A stretch of DNA of 64,000 nucleotides from Streptomyces bikiniensis (GCA_000716465.1 JNWL01000005.1:325968-389967), one strand, 5' to 3'. Shown: positions 1 to 10,222, counted from the stretch's first letter. Notes: generated from the sequence alone by a model not told the origin. A program made the numbers and translations.

Positions 1-273
1 GAGAGCACCCCGGGCGGCGACCGGCTCGTCATCGCCGACGAGGTCCTCACCCCGGACTCCTCGCGCTTCTGGCCGGCCGACCAGTGGCAGCCGGGCCGCG
101 CGCAGCCCTCGTACGACAAGCAGTTCGTGCGCGACTGGCTGACCTCCCCGGCCTCCGGCTGGGACCGCAAGGGCGAGCAGCCCCCGCCGGCGCTCCCGCA
201 GGAGGTCGTGGACGCGACCCGCGCCAAGTACATCGAGGCGTACGAGCTCCTCACCGGCAACACCTGGAGCTAG
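1..273 (+). CDS. purC: Phosphoribosylaminoimidazole-succinocarboxamide synthase, C-terminal part (runs off the left edge)
   Basis: The window opens inside a frame that reads to TAG at 271-273. The visible 90 residues include [20 protein letters not shown] and a [10 protein letters not shown] block, which are the C-terminal signatures of SAICAR synthetase. The enzyme ligates aspartate to CAIR using ATP in the cytosolic purine pathway. The start and the ATP-binding part are outside the window. It fits with purSQL a few kilobases downstream, although a transporter operon and tRNA genes intervene, so it is not in one transcription unit with them. A strong hairpin follows 13 bases after the stop. 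Confidence 0.93.
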   Translation, partial: ESTPGGDRLVIADEVLTPDSSRFWPADQWQPGRAQPSYDKQFVRDWLTSPASGWDRKGEQPPPALPQEVVDATRAKYIEAYELLTGNTWS

Positions 274-286
274 GACGGCAACGAGA

Positions 287-315
287 AAGCCCCCGGTCGA
301 TCCGACCGGGGGCTT
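287..315. terminator. Bidirectional hairpin between purC and tRNA-Gly
   Basis: A GC-rich stem (AAGCCCCCGGTC pairing with GACCGGGGGCTT) lies just after purC and just beyond the 3' end of the opposite-strand tRNA-Gly. The loop is very short. It can terminate transcripts arriving from both sides. Confidence 0.85.
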
Positions 316-320
316 CTTCG

Positions 321-396
321 TGGAGCGGACGACGAGATTCGAACTCGCGACCCTCACCTTGGCAAGGTGATGCTCTACCAACTGAGCTACGTCCGC
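321..396 (-). tRNA. tRNA-Gly(GCC), first copy, CCA encoded
   Basis: The reverse complement folds as a cloverleaf: acceptor GCGGACG pairs with CGTCCGC, the anticodon loop is TTGCCAA with anticodon GCC, and the T arm contains GTTCGAATC. The 3' CCA is encoded at 321-323. It is nearly identical to the gene at 4364-4436; the visible difference is A instead of G at position 9. Confidence 0.97.
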
Positions 397-418
397 ATGC
401 GCCGTAGCGCGGAGACCA

Positions 419-1027
419 CTATACCCAACCTTTCTCCCGCGCGAGGCGCACCGCCGCGTGACGGTTCTCCGCACCGACCTTCGCGGCGGCCGAGGAGAGG
501 TAGTTCCGGACGGTCCCGGGGGAGAGCGAGGCGCGCCGGGCGATCTCCGCGACGGGGGCTCCGTCGGCGGCGAGTTCGAGCACCTCGGCCTCCCGCACGG
601 TCAGCGGCGAGTCCCCGGACGCTATGGCGTCGGCAGCCAACTCCGGGTCCACATAACGGTTTCCCGCGTACACGGTACGGATGAGCTCGGCGAGCCGCTG
701 GGCGCTGACGGTCTTCGGCGCGAAACCGCGGACGCCCGCTGCGAGGGCCCGCTTCAGGTGCCCGGGACGCCCGTGACTCGTCACGATCATGGCCCGGCAG
801 TCGGGGAGTTCGTCCCGCAGGGCAGTGGCGACCGTCACACCGTCCATGCCCGGCATCTGCAGATCCAGCACGGCGACGTCGGGGCGGTGGGCGCGGGCCA
901 TGGCGAGCGCCTCGGGTCCGGTCGCGGCCTCGGCGACGACCACGAGATCGTCCTCCAGGGCGAGCAGGGCGGCGAGCGCTCCCCGGATCAGGTGCTCGTC
1001 GTCGGCCAGCAGTACGCGTACGGTCAC
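419..1027 (-). CDS. NarL/LuxR-type response regulator of a DesR-like two-component system
   Basis: 202 residues. The receiver domain occupies about 1-120, with acidic pocket DD at 9-10, phospho-acceptor D55 in VAVLDLQMPG, T/S in IVTSHG and K in FAPKTV. A C-terminal LuxR-type helix-turn-helix at about 140-200 contains LTVREAEVLELAADG and AEIARRASLSPGTVRNYLS. It should be phosphorylated by the kinase encoded immediately upstream, whose stop overlaps this start by 4 bases. The expected target is the ABC transporter at the head of the same operon, as in DesKR-like systems. The signal is unknown. Confidence 0.93.
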   Translation of the reverse strand: MTVRVLLADDEHLIRGALAALLALEDDLVVVAEAATGPEALAMARAHRPDVAVLDLQMPGMDGVTVATALRDELPDCRAMIVTSHGRPGHLKRALAAGVRGFAPKTVSAQRLAELIRTVYAGNRYVDPELAADAIASGDSPLTVREAEVLELAADGAPVAEIARRASLSPGTVRNYLSSAAAKVGAENRHAAVRLAREKGWV

Positions 1028-2403
1028 GCGACCGTCTCCTCCTTCTCGTACGACCCCCGTCTTTCTCGTCTTCCGGACCCTCCGAGACCCTCGTGCTTTC
1101 CAGGTACGGGGCGTGCCGGGGGCGCCGGCTTCCGCGGGGCCCCGACCCGGCCCGAGCGGGGCAGCGGGACGCGGGCGGTCACGCGGAACGAGTGCGGTGC
1201 CGACGGCCCCGCGTCCAGGGTGCCGTCCACCGCGCCGAGCCGCTCCCGCAGCCCGGCGAGTCCGGACCCGGCCCCGCGCCCGCCCGTGACGCCGGCCGCC
1301 CCCGTCCCGTCCCGCTCACCGGCCGCGCCCACCGCCCCGTCGTTCTCGACGGTGAGCAGCACCGCCCCCGGCTCGCTCCGGAGCACGATCGCGCACCGGC
1401 GCGCGTCCCCGTGGCGCAGGACGTTCGTCGTGGTCTCCCGGACCACCCAGCCCAGGGCCGACTGCACCTCGGGCGGCAGGTCCAGCGCCGGGGCGTCCAC
1501 GGCGCAGGCGATCCCGGCGGCCCCGAGCACCCCGCGTGCGCCCTCCAGCTCCACCCGCAGGTCGGCCTCGCGGTAGCCGCGTACGACCTCGCGCACCTCC
1601 CGCTGCGACTCCTGCGCGATCCGCTGCACCTCGACCATCTGGTCCACCGCCTCCGGGCGTCCACGCCGGGAGAGCTGCACCGCGAGCTCGCTCTTGAGCG
1701 CGATCACCGACAGGTTCCGCCCCATGACGTCGTGCAGGTCCCGTCCGAAGCGGAGCCGCTCCTCGGCGACGGCCAGCCGGGCCTTGAGGTCCCGGGACCG
1801 CTCCAGCTCCTGCACGATCCGGAGCAGCCAGGAGGAGAGGCCGCTGGTGAAGGAGATGAAGACGCCGCCGATGAGTATGCCGACCACCGAACCGGCCGCC
1901 ATGTCCAGCCCGTTGCCGACCGCCGCCATCGGGGCGCCGGTGGCGAGAGCGGTGGCGAGCACCGCGTACGCCATGTGCCGTACCGGGCCGAGGCAGAGGA
2001 CGAGCGCGCAGAGCGTGAAGATCGAGGTCCCCGTGAGGATGCCCACGTTCACCCCCGGCTCGGGCAGCACTCCGCCCGCCCACAGGAGGTTCAGGAGCAG
2101 GTCGACGCAGAAGGTGGTGCCGACCACCGCGACCGCGAGCCGCACCGGCCGCTCCCGCTTCCCGGTCGTGTGGTCCAGGGCGCGGGAGGCGAGGACCGCG
2201 CAGAGCACGGCGTGGACACCGATCCAGAGGAGGAGGCCGACCGAGGCCTCCGTGGAGGGGGGACCGTGCTCGCCGCGGCTGAAGGGGATGCCGCCGAGCA
2301 CGAACAGCTCGATCGGCACGAAGCTGTGGAAGGTCCACCGTGTGTACAGCTCGACCTTGCCGGCGCTGCTGCGCCCGGACCACCATCCCGTCAGCCTGGA
2401 CAT
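1024..2403 (-). CDS. Sensor histidine kinase, HisKA_3 / DesK type
   Basis: 459 residues. The N-terminal half (about 1-195) is a multi-pass membrane domain with roughly five or six hydrophobic segments. It is followed by a dimerisation and phospho-acceptor helix with the DLHDVMGRNLSV motif, then an ATPase domain with N-box ETTTNVLRHG and G-box GSGLAGLRERLG. A basic, proline-rich tail of about 45 residues follows the ATPase domain and is unusual. It overlaps the response regulator by 4 bases and starts 21 bases after the permease stop, so the four genes form one operon. It probably senses membrane or antibiotic stress; the ligand cannot be read from sequence. Confidence 0.93.
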   Translation of the reverse strand: MSRLTGWWSGRSSAGKVELYTRWTFHSFVPIELFVLGGIPFSRGEHGPPSTEASVGLLLWIGVHAVLCAVLASRALDHTTGKRERPVRLAVAVVGTTFCVDLLLNLLWAGGVLPEPGVNVGILTGTSIFTLCALVLCLGPVRHMAYAVLATALATGAPMAAVGNGLDMAAGSVVGILIGGVFISFTSGLSSWLLRIVQELERSRDLKARLAVAEERLRFGRDLHDVMGRNLSVIALKSELAVQLSRRGRPEAVDQMVEVQRIAQESQREVREVVRGYREADLRVELEGARGVLGAAGIACAVDAPALDLPPEVQSALGWVVRETTTNVLRHGDARRCAIVLRSEPGAVLLTVENDGAVGAAGERDGTGAAGVTGGRGAGSGLAGLRERLGAVDGTLDAGPSAPHSFRVTARVPLPRSGRVGAPRKPAPPARPVPGKHEGLGGSGRRERRGSYEKEETVA

Positions 2404-2424
2404 CAGACCTCCCCCTCCCGAGCT

Positions 2425-3228
2425 CTAGCGCCGTGGTTCCCAGCGGAACCACTGGCGGACCGCCCACCCCGTCAGGACGCCCCAGGCCACTGTATTGAGC
2501 CCGGCGCCCAGCAGGCTCTCCGCGTGCGCGGTGCCGAGCCAGCCCGCCCGTACGAACTCCATCACCCCGCTGAGCGGCAGCAGCCCGCAGAGGTCGGCGG
2601 CGAGCGGGGGCAGGGCGTCGCGGGGCACGAAGAGGCCCGAGCCGAAGCAGGAGACGAGGAAGAGCGGCAGGGTCGTCAGGCCGGCGCTCTCGACGGTGCG
2701 GGTGATCACGGTGGTGAGTGCGGCGAGTCCGGCGAGCAGGACGATCGCGGCGGCGATGCCGAGCAGCAGCAGGTCGGGACGGGCGGGGACGGGCACGTCG
2801 AGGACGGCGATTCCGCCGGCCGTCAGCACGGCGCACTGCGCGAGCGTGATGGCGGTCGCGGGCAGGGCGCAGCCGGTGAGTATCTCCGCGTCGCTCGCCT
2901 CGCCGGTCCGCAGCCGCTTGAGGACGAGCTCCTCGCGGCGGGCGACGAGCGCGGAGACGAGGCCCATGTAGGTGACGAGGAGCAGGACCATGCCGGTGCC
3001 GCCGATGAGGGTGGCCGCCCCGGCACCGATCGGCAGGGTCTCCGCGTCGAGCTGGCTGAGCGAGGAGCGCAGCAGGAAGACCATCAGCACCGGCATGAGC
3101 AGGGCGACGAAGAGGTTGTTTCGGTTGCGCGTGAGGAGGGTCAGCTCGGCCCGGCCGAGAGCGGTGAGCCGGCCGCGGACGGTGGAGGCGGGCCCGGAGG
3201 CCGGGGGCGTGGTCGTGGCGGTGCTCAT
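2425..3228 (-). CDS. ABC-2 type transporter permease
   Basis: 267 residues from the ATG whose ATGA overlaps the ATPase stop. About six hydrophobic segments are visible, starting with NNLFVALLMPVLMVFLL, and a cytoplasmic loop carries ARREELVLKRLRTGE, a common ABC-2 permease feature. It should form the membrane channel of a DrrAB-like exporter with the ATPase encoded immediately upstream. The substrate (lipid or drug) is unknown. The frame continues open upstream to 4284, but that extension is an out-of-frame shadow of the ATPase gene. Confidence 0.92.
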   Translation of the reverse strand: MSTATTTPPASGPASTVRGRLTALGRAELTLLTRNRNNLFVALLMPVLMVFLLRSSLSQLDAETLPIGAGAATLIGGTGMVLLLVTYMGLVSALVARREELVLKRLRTGEASDAEILTGCALPATAITLAQCAVLTAGGIAVLDVPVPARPDLLLLGIAAAIVLLAGLAALTTVITRTVESAGLTTLPLFLVSCFGSGLFVPRDALPPLAADLCGLLPLSGVMEFVRAGWLGTAHAESLLGAGLNTVAWGVLTGWAVRQWFRWEPRR

Positions 3229-4220
3229 CGGGTGTCGGCCTCCTGCCGGTCGGTGCGGGCCTCGGTACGGGCTGTGGTGTCGCGGGACGAGTCGTCGCGC
3301 GAGGCGATGTCGAGGAACGCCTCTTCGAGGGAGGCGGAGCGGGCGTCGAGTCCGCCGAGCCGTATGCCGTCCTCCCCGGCCCAGGCGAGGAGGACGGAGA
3401 GGTCCTCCTGGAGGTCGTGGGTGCGGATCTCCACGCGGCCGCCGGTCTCGGCGGCCCGCAGGCGCAGCGGGAGCCGCGCGGCCGGAACGCCCTCGGGCAG
3501 GGTGAAGCTGATCCGGGCGGGGCGGGCGGCGGTGACCTCGGCGGGCGTGCCGGAGAGCACGATCTCGCCCCGGTGCATGATCGCGAGGCGGTCGGCGAGG
3601 GCTTCGACCTCCTCCAGGTAGTGCGTGGTGAGGAGCACGGTGGTGCCGCCGTCCCGCAGCTGCCGGACGAGGTCCCAGGTGTCGCGGCGGCCCTCGGCGT
3701 CGAGACCGGTGGTGGGCTCGTCCAGGAAGAGCACCTCGGGGCGGCCGAGCAGCGCGAGCGCCAGGTCGAGCCTGCGCCGCTCGCCGCCGGAGAGCTGCTT
3801 GATCCGGACGCGCTCGCGCCCGGCGAGGCCGGTGGCGGCGAGCGCCTCCCCGACGGGACGGGCACCGCTGGTGCAGCCTGCCCACATCCGTATGGTCTCG
3901 GCCACGGTGAGGTCGGAGGGGAAGCCGCCCTCCTGGAGCATGATGCCGATCCGGGGGCGGACGGCGGACCGCTCGCGGTAAGGGTCGTGGCCGAGGACGC
4001 GGGCGGTGCCGGCGCTGGGGGCGGCGAGGCCCTCCAGGAGTTCGACGGTGGAGGTCTTGCCGGCTCCGTTGGTCCCGAGGAGGGCGAAGATCTCGCCCCG
4101 GGGAACGGCGAAGGAGATCCCGCGCACGGCCTCGAAGCCGCGGGACCCCCGGCCGGTTCCCCGGCCGGATCCCTCGACGTACGTACGGCGCAGGTCGGTC
4201 GCCTCGATCGCAGGTGTCAT
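3225..4220 (-). CDS. ABC transporter ATP-binding protein, DrrA-like
   Basis: 331 residues. Walker A is LLGTNGAGKTST, the signature is LSGGERRRLDLALAL, Walker B is VLFLDEPTTGLDAEG, and the H-loop is TTHYLEE. The C-terminal ~100 residues form the extension usual for DrrA-type exporters. It is the first gene of the ATPase-permease-kinase-regulator operon on the minus strand. It powers export through the partner permease. An insertion of basic/glycine residues (GSGRGTGRGSRG) near the N terminus is not a family feature and may be a flexible loop. Confidence 0.94.
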   Translation of the reverse strand: MTPAIEATDLRRTYVEGSGRGTGRGSRGFEAVRGISFAVPRGEIFALLGTNGAGKTSTVELLEGLAAPSAGTARVLGHDPYRERSAVRPRIGIMLQEGGFPSDLTVAETIRMWAGCTSGARPVGEALAATGLAGRERVRIKQLSGGERRRLDLALALLGRPEVLFLDEPTTGLDAEGRRDTWDLVRQLRDGGTTVLLTTHYLEEVEALADRLAIMHRGEIVLSGTPAEVTAARPARISFTLPEGVPAARLPLRLRAAETGGRVEIRTHDLQEDLSVLLAWAGEDGIRLGGLDARSASLEEAFLDIASRDDSSRDTTARTEARTDRQEADTR

Positions 4221-4324
4221 GCGTCCAGACTCCCGTCGGCCACCGATCCCCGGCAGTGCGCGGTGTCATGATCCCTACTGACAAATGTCATGGGGACGGC
4301 GGCGGGGGAGAGGGAAGCACGACG

Positions 4325-4354
4325 AAGGCCCCGGTTCTTGAGAACCGGGGCCTT
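4325..4354. terminator. Hairpin downstream of second tRNA-Gly
   Basis: AAGGCCCCGGTTCT pairs with AGAACCGGGGCCTT around a very short loop. It lies about 10 bases beyond the 3' end of the minus-strand tRNA and upstream of the ABC operon, insulating the two. Confidence 0.88.
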
Positions 4355-4363
4355 CATACCCTG

Positions 4364-4436
4364 AGCGGACGACGAGATTCGAACTCGCGACCCTCACCTT
4401 GGCAAGGTGATGCTCTACCAACTGAGCCACGTCCGC
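4364..4436 (-). tRNA. tRNA-Gly(GCC), second copy
   Basis: Same cloverleaf and anticodon GCC as the copy at 321-396, with G at position 9 and no encoded CCA. The two copies are about 4.04 kb apart in the same orientation and bracket the ABC/two-component operon. Confidence 0.97.
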
Positions 4437-4516
4437 ATTGCTCCCGACCGGCTTTCACCGGGCGGTGCGAGCACCACTGTACCTGATCCACAAGAGTGGT
4501 CGGTAATGCGATGCAG

Positions 4517-4588
4517 AGCGGGTGACAGGAATTGCACACTGCGCCTTCCCCCTGGAAGGGGGCTGTTCTGCTACTGAACTACACCCGC
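4517..4588 (-). tRNA. tRNA-Gly(UCC)
   Basis: The reverse complement has acceptor GCGGGTG pairing with CACCCGC, the anticodon stem-loop is CCCCTTCCAGGGG with anticodon TCC, and the T loop is TGCAATTC. CCA is not encoded. It is transcribed in the same direction as the neighbouring tRNA-Gly(GCC), 80 bases away, possibly as one unit. Confidence 0.95.
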
Positions 4589-4749
4589 ACGCTGCTTGGA
4601 GTGGGGCCTTTCGGCCTCGCCCCTCGGCGTGATCCAGACTCTAGCCGATCACCCGGGGTGCAATGCAAATCGGTTCGGCCTGCGGCGGCGGCGGCGGACG
4701 GGCCGGGCCGGTCCGGCCCGGGGCGGACCCGGACGCCCCACGCCTTCGC

Positions 4750-4872
4750 ACCCCGCTCGGCTCGCTCAACCCAGCTCGCCCGGCTCGGCTCGGCTCGTTC
4801 CGCTCGGCTCGTCCCGCTCAGCTCAGCTCGGCTCGTTCCGCTCAGCCCAGCTCGCCCCCGCCGCTCAGCTCG
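4750..4872. repeat. CTCGGCTCG-type simple-sequence tract at the 3' end of lsrL
   Basis: About 120 bases built from irregular iterations of GCTCGGCTCG, GCTCAGCTCG and GCTCGTTCCG. It lies just beyond, and slightly overlaps, the end of the Lsr2-like gene, between it and the tRNA-Gly(UCC). It has no coding capacity that I trust. Confidence 0.8.
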
Positions 4873-5251
4873 CCTCGCGGAAGGCCTCGTAGACCCGCTT
4901 GGGGATCCGGCCCCGGGCGGGCACGTCCATCTTGTTGGACTGGGCCCAGGCGCGGACCGCCGCCGGATCGGGGGCGAGGTCGGTGTGCGTGTACGCCGCG
5001 GCCGGGCCCCGGCCCCGACCACCGCCGGCACCGCTGCCGCCGCCGGAACCGGCGCCCGCTCCCGCGCCGATCCGCACGGGGATCTTGCGGGCTGCCGCGA
5101 GGTAGGGCGCGAGGGCCTTGCGGAGTTTCTCTGCATTGGCAGCATTCAGGTCGATCTCGTACGTCTTCCCGTCGAGGCCGAACGCGACCGTTTCAGCTGC
5201 TGCTCCGCCCTCGATGTCATCGGAGAGGGTGACCACTACGCGCTGAGCCAC
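4865..5251 (-). CDS. lsrL: Lsr2-family nucleoid-associated protein (LsrL-type paralogue)
   Basis: 128 residues from a GTG start preceded by AAGGA. The N-terminal dimerisation domain is MAQRVVVTLSDDIEGG and the following beta region (TYEIDLNAANAEKLRKAL). A Gly/Ala/Arg-rich linker follows, then a C-terminal DNA-binding domain with the AT-hook-like RGR in VPARGRIPKRV. Lsr2 proteins bridge AT-rich DNA and silence xenogeneic genes. Location beside the pur genes matches the LsrL paralogue (SCO4076 by recall) rather than the main Lsr2. The glycine-rich linker of about 20 residues is long for the family. Confidence 0.92.
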   Translation of the reverse strand: MAQRVVVTLSDDIEGGAAAETVAFGLDGKTYEIDLNAANAEKLRKALAPYLAAARKIPVRIGAGAGAGSGGGSGAGGGRGRGPAAAYTHTDLAPDPAAVRAWAQSNKMDVPARGRIPKRVYEAFREAS

Positions 5252-5604
5252 GGATATCGGTCCTTTCCTGCGGCCGCCGAGGTCGTAGGAGGCGCTTGTG
5301 GCACCCCTGACGTGCGGCGATGCCGACCGTTCGGCTGTGCCGGAACAATGCTGCTTTCTTCTGGAAACCTTTCTACAGCGGCAGGTGTCGCATTGTGAAG
5401 CCCTGCCAATTGTTTCAGCGTGTCCCGGTGCAATGCGGTCCGCAATATTTCACGTGAATTTTGCCGTGGAGGTCGGTCGCGGTGCGGTGGGGCCGACCGT
5501 CGAGAACCTGCCTTTTGTAGGATCCTTCAGATCTCTACCCGCGTAGAATTTGGAGGCAGGTACGCTGAAGGAACCGCCCACGCAACACACCACCGGGAGT
5601 GCCA
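5252..5604. promoter_or_regulatory. Divergent intergenic region between lsrL and purS
   Basis: 353 bases without a convincing gene. The part at 5380-5460 is clearly more AT-rich than the surroundings (for example CCAATTGTTTCAG, CAATATTTCACGTGAATTTT), as expected for promoters of both divergent genes and for a site an Lsr2-type protein could bind. I could not assign a single -10/-35 pair with confidence. GGGAG at 5595-5599 is the probable ribosome binding site of purS. Confidence 0.5.
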
Positions 5605-5874
5605 GTGGCACGCGTCGTAGTCGACGTCATGCTCAAGCCGGAGATCCTCGACCCCCAGGGGCAGGCGGTGCAGCGTGCACTGCCCCGCCTGGGATTCGCC
5701 GGAATCGCCGACGTCCGTCAGGGGAAGCGCTTCGAGCTGGAGGTGGAGGGGCCGGTCGACGACGCCGCCCTCGCCCGCATCCATGAGATGGCCGAAACCT
5801 TCCTCGCCAACACCGTGATCGAGGACTTCACCGTGAAGGTGGAGTCCACGGAGACCGCCGGGGCCTCGTCGTGA
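5605..5874 (+). CDS. purS: Phosphoribosylformylglycinamidine synthase, PurS subunit
   Basis: 89 residues starting [20 protein letters not shown], the PurS signature. I chose GTG 5605 because GGGAG at 5595-5599 is correctly spaced for it; the in-frame GTG at 5599 overlaps that site. PurS dimers help deliver ammonia from PurQ to PurL in FGAM synthase. The stop TGA overlaps the PurQ GTG by 4 bases, so translation is coupled. Confidence 0.96.
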   Translation: MARVVVDVMLKPEILDPQGQAVQRALPRLGFAGIADVRQGKRFELEVEGPVDDAALARIHEMAETFLANTVIEDFTVKVESTETAGASS

Positions 5875-6550
5875 CCGCACGCATCGGCGTCGTCACGTTC
5901 CCCGGAACGCTCGACGACCAGGACGCGCTGCGCGCCGCCCGCCTGGCGGGCGCCGAGCCCGTCTCGCTCTGGCACCGCGACAAGGACCTCAAGCAGGTCG
6001 ACGCCGTGGTCCTGGCCGGCGGCTTCTCCTACGGCGACTACCTGCGGGCCGGAGCCATCTCCCGCTTCTCGCCGGTGATGGAGACGATCATCGAGCAGGC
6101 GAAGGCGGGCATGCCCGTCCTCGGCATCTGCAACGGCTTCCAGATCCTCACCGAGGCCCATCTGCTGCCGGGCGCGATGCTGCGCAACAACCACCTCCAC
6201 TTCATCTGCCGCGACCAGAAGCTGCGGGTGGAGAACGCGGAGACCGCCTGGACCTCGGACTACACCGCGGGCCAGGAGATCGAGGTCCCGCTCAAGAACA
6301 TGGACGGCCGGTACGTCGCCGACGAGCGCGTGCTCGACGAGCTGGAGGCCGAGGGCCGGGTGGCCTTCCGCTACCTGGACGTCAACCCCAACGGCTCGCT
6401 CCGCGACATCGCGGGCATCACCAACGCCGCCGGCAACGTGGTCGGCCTCATGCCGCACCCCGAGCACGCCGTCGAGCCGCTGATCGGCACCGGCAAGACG
6501 GACGGTCTCGGTTTCTTCACCTCGATCCTCAAGAAGCTGGTCAACGCCTG

Positions 6551-6551
<1 letters not shown>
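5871..6551 (+). CDS. purQ: Phosphoribosylformylglycinamidine synthase, glutaminase subunit
   Basis: 226 residues. It is a class I glutamine amidotransferase with nucleophile Cys in [11 protein letters not shown] and the catalytic His/Glu in [11 protein letters not shown]. The N terminus [19 protein letters not shown] is typical of PurQ. It releases ammonia from glutamine for FGAR amidation. It overlaps purS by 4 bases and the purL start by 1 base (TGATG). Confidence 0.97.
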
Positions 6552-8860
<2,309 letters not shown>

Positions 8861-8897
8861 TCGCCCCCTCGGAGCAGGGGTAGGAGCAGTACGCACG

Positions 8898-8937
8898 GGA
8901 GCCCCCGTCCGGACCTTCGGGTCCGGGCGGGGGCTCC
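8898..8937 (+). terminator. Terminator of purSQL
   Basis: An 18-base stem beginning GGAGCCCCCGTCCGGACC with a TTCG tetraloop and a single G-U mismatch, followed by TTC. It lies 38 bases after the purL stop. Confidence 0.93.
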
Positions 8938-8960
8938 TTCGGTTCCCTCCCGATGCACTC

Positions 8961-8989
8961 TTGCACGGAGTTACGTAGTTCCATAATTT
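8961..8989 (+). promoter_or_regulatory. Promoter for the small regulator, probably giving a leaderless mRNA
   Basis: TTGCAC at 8961-8966 and TAATTT at 8984-8989 are separated by 17 bases. Transcription would start about 7 bases downstream, at the A of the ATG at 8996, and no Shine-Dalgarno sequence precedes that ATG. The site is in an AT-rich island. Confidence 0.55.
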
Positions 8990-8995
8990 GTACGC

Positions 8996-9253
8996 ATGGA
9001 GCTGGAAGAGCGGTTCACCGAGCTGGAACGGCGCATCGCGGCGCTGGAGGGGTTCAAGACCGAACTGTCCGAGGCGGGTCCGCGGGGCGCCGACGGCGGG
9101 GTGCTGTTCACGGGCACGACCGGCCAGATCTACCACCATCTGCGCCAACTGACCGGCGCGGGCCGGCTCCACACGTCCGGACGCGGCCGCTACGAGGTTC
9201 CGGCGGCCCGGGTCGTTCCGCTCCTGATGGCCCTCACGGCGGCCCGCCCATAG
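8996..9253 (+). CDS. Short ArsR-type helix-turn-helix protein, apparently internally deleted
   Basis: 85 residues. An N-terminal coiled coil (ELEERFTELERRIAALEG) is followed by GGVLFTGTTGQIYHHLRQLT and a wing-like RLHTSGRGRYEVPAARVVPLL. As I recall the Streptomyces family (about 150-200 residues), VLFTG belongs near the N terminus and TTGQ(V/I)YHHLRQL to the recognition helix. Here the two are fused, so most of the winged-helix core between them is missing. The promoter looks intact and the frame is kept. The product may be non-functional, or may act as a dominant-negative partner. The gene precedes an M23 peptidase in the same direction. Confidence 0.7.
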   Translation: MELEERFTELERRIAALEGFKTELSEAGPRGADGGVLFTGTTGQIYHHLRQLTGAGRLHTSGRGRYEVPAARVVPLLMALTAARP

Positions 9254-9338
9254 CCTTTCGGCCACGGCTCTTGACCACAGCCCTCGATCACAGCCCTCGA
9301 CCGAAGCCGTCGACCACGATCGTTCAGGGGGAACGCTC

Positions 9339-10175
9339 ATGTTCACGCGCAAGACCGCGGTGGTGCTCCACCGCACGCTCTGGCTGCTGTTCTTCGTCCA
9401 GCTCGTCGTCTCGTTCACCGTCGGACTGCCCTATCCGTACGCCGTGAGCTGGCTGCCGCTGATCGCCGCCATGGCGGTCGGGATCGGGCTCGCCCGGCAC
9501 ACCGGCAAGCAGGTCGAGGCGGCGGCGCGGCCCCCGGTCGAAGTGGACCCGCCGGTCATCGGCCGCTGGACGGCGCTCAACAGTCCGGCCGACCGGACGC
9601 CCAGCCACGGCACCCACCAGTACGGCCAGACGTACGCCATCGACATCCTGGCGGAGGCGGAGGACGGGGAGCGGTCCCGGCCCTCCTTCGCGTGGCTGTG
9701 GCCGGTGGCCCGCCGGAGCGAGGACTTCCCGGCCTTCGGCGCCCCGCTGTTCGCGGTCGCCGACGCGACCGTCGTGCACGCCGAGGACGCCCAGCGCGAC
9801 CACCTCAGCCGCAACTCGCTGCCCGCCGCCCTCTATCTGCTGCTTTTCGAGGGCATCGCCCGCGTCCTCGCGGGAGCCCGGCGGATCGTCGGGAACCACC
9901 TGATACTCGACCTCGGAGACGGCACCTACGCGGTGTACGCCCACCTCCGGCGGGGTTCGCTCACCGTCCGGGCGGGTGACCGGGTCACGGCCGGCCAGGA
10001 GCTCGCCCGGTGCGGAAACTCCGGCAACTCCACCGAACCGCACCTGCACTTCCACCTCATGAACGGACCCGACCTGGACACGGCCAGGGGTGTGCCCTTC
10101 ACCTGGCGCGGTGTGGGCGTGCCCAAGAACAAGGAGACGTTCGAGGCGACACCGGGCGCGCCCCGTCCGGCCTGA
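9339..10175 (+). CDS. Membrane-anchored M23 (LytM) peptidase-like protein
   Basis: 278 residues from an ATG after GGGGGA. Two N-terminal membrane segments (about 10-60) are followed by an M23 domain with HGTHQYGQTYAIDI supplying the HxxxxxxxxxD metal ligands and HLHFHL the HxH pair. A hydrophobic stretch (LYLLLFEGIARVLAG) interrupts the domain between these motifs, which is unusual for classical LytM. M23 enzymes cut peptidoglycan cross-bridges; here the action would be at the membrane-wall interface. It follows the small ArsR-like gene by 85 bases, with a short CCACAGCCCTCGA-like repeat in the gap. Confidence 0.85.
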   Translation: MFTRKTAVVLHRTLWLLFFVQLVVSFTVGLPYPYAVSWLPLIAAMAVGIGLARHTGKQVEAAARPPVEVDPPVIGRWTALNSPADRTPSHGTHQYGQTYAIDILAEAEDGERSRPSFAWLWPVARRSEDFPAFGAPLFAVADATVVHAEDAQRDHLSRNSLPAALYLLLFEGIARVLAGARRIVGNHLILDLGDGTYAVYAHLRRGSLTVRAGDRVTAGQELARCGNSGNSTEPHLHFHLMNGPDLDTARGVPFTWRGVGVPKNKETFEATPGAPRPA

Positions 10176-10222
10176 GCCTCGTATCCGTCCGTGACGCCGT
10201 CACCGCCGACTACCCTCGCCCC

